64,000 bases of DNA from NCBI GenBank assembly GCA_013397845.1, contig VZTG01008967.1:901305-965304 (forward strand). The letters are read 5' to 3'. This DNA comes from Melanocharis versteri (lineage: Eukaryota; Chordata; Aves; Passeriformes; Melanocharitidae). A program made the position numbers and the translations under genes. The notes under the pieces are model-generated. The model did no database searches. It was not told the origin of the DNA and saw nothing but the letters and a program-made list of their open reading frames with translations. Positions 63,396 to 64,000 of this stretch are shown one piece after another; within the stretch, counting starts at the first letter, position 1, and every line of letters begins with the position of its first letter.

Positions 63396-63521
63396 GTTAG
63401 GAACAAAGCCTGGGGTCACAGCTTTCTCTAGAACAGCATCCCAGTTGACATCAGCTAGGTAGGGAGAGTTTTGGATGTCTGCAAGGCTCGAAAGGCGGCA
63501 CTCTGGGTCCTTAGTGAGGAG
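63396..63521 (-). CDS. STK32B: STK32B (YANK2 kinase), end of kinase domain
   Basis: This 126-nt exon has phase 0 at both ends, acceptor tgatcacag and donor GTAAGT. It encodes 42 residues starting LLTKDPECRLSSLADIQNSP and continuing YLADVNWDAVLEKAVTPGFV to PN. The DPxxR block with its conserved arginine is kinase subdomain XI, and the NWDAV...PGFVPN segment is the end of the catalytic fold seen in STK32 kinases. STK32B is a serine/threonine kinase of the AGC-like YANK family, soluble and probably membrane-associated through an N-terminal lipid modification in the family. The catalytic loop and N terminus are encoded beyond the right edge of the window. Confidence 0.95.
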
Positions 63522-64000
63522 CTGTGATCAAGCACAAGGCATTTTCTAAGGGACTGGGTGCCATACAGAAGAGTAAATGTATCACATACATAAATCGTTT
63601 GATACATATCTTTAAGTAAGAAAATGGCTAGGGAATCTTCTAACAGATGCTAGAAGTCCCAATTTAAAAAAAAAATTAGAAGTAATAAGTCATAGGATAT
63701 GAGTATAATTTAATTGCCACCAGATGGCTGCTGCAGGCACGAAGTGTATAAATGTAGTAGCAACAAAAGTCTGCTTACAAATACACAAGAGATCACGTGA
63801 AATGAAACATCACAGTTCAATGCCACCCAACAATTTGTATTTTGTCTTTAATTTTTTGGAAGATACAGTTACCCTGAGCATCCTGGCAGCAATTAAAATC
63901 ATCCACCTCACTGTTCTATCTATTCAAATCTAGATTGCTAATTGCTGCAGAAGACATATATTTTTTATTACTCTATTCTGACATTCACAAATATTTCCGG
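63522..64000 (-). other. STK32B: STK32B intron (partial)
   Basis: Intronic sequence upstream of the kinase-domain-end exon, running off the window. I recognise no exon in it. The 69-codon plus-strand frame at 63724-63933 has no support. Confidence 0.8.

Noticed and set aside
1..64000. CRISPR arrays, operons, rRNA, tRNA or intact viral genes
   Set aside because: None is present. The window is vertebrate nuclear DNA, and short repeats here are microsatellites or duplications without spacer structure.

Overview
This is nuclear DNA from a bird, or at least an archosaur. It is AT-rich and mostly non-coding. Its few coding segments are short exons with GT/AG splice sites, and it carries CR1 LINE copies, including the 3'-end signature typical of birds. 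Nothing suggests a bacterial or viral source. Most open frames in the window are chance frames; the real genes were found by exon phase, splice sites and protein family knowledge.

Layout. The left edge (1-6026) is the 3' end of a plus-strand gene that I assign to EVC2 (limbin): three last coding exons at 3988-4181, 5101-5202 and 5753-6026, in perfect phase (570 nt, 189 residues plus stop), then a probable 3' UTR to about 7190. The right half is the 3' end of a minus-strand gene, STK32B (YANK2 kinase), with four exons: 63396-63521, 58413-58544, 57586-57650 and 39070-39208 (462 nt, 153 residues plus stop, all phases agree). The last intron is about 18.4 kb. The first exons of both genes lie outside the window. 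The two genes are convergent, tail to tail, as on human chromosome 4p16, which supports both assignments.

The roughly 31-kb gap between the two 3' ends has no gene that I can support. It holds two CR1 3' ends (20157-20260 and 36208-36358), an old SINE-like fragment (about 19475-19700), a 187-bp polypurine tract with a perfect G-quadruplex motif (17147-17333), a cluster of three hairpins (22017-22432), and several AT-rich stretches with homeodomain/octamer-like words that could be conserved regulatory DNA. The STK32B introns hold a CR1 with recognisable but decayed reverse transcriptase (59046-60480), a very old colinear CR1 copy (about 50935-51750), and simple repeats.

The two genes have no known shared pathway. 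EVC2 acts at the base of primary cilia in Hedgehog signalling, while STK32B is a poorly studied AGC-type serine/threonine kinase. They share only the neighbourhood. No new gene system was found; the most interesting non-genic items are the hairpin cluster, the polypurine/G4 tract, the old CR1, and candidate enhancers between the two genes.
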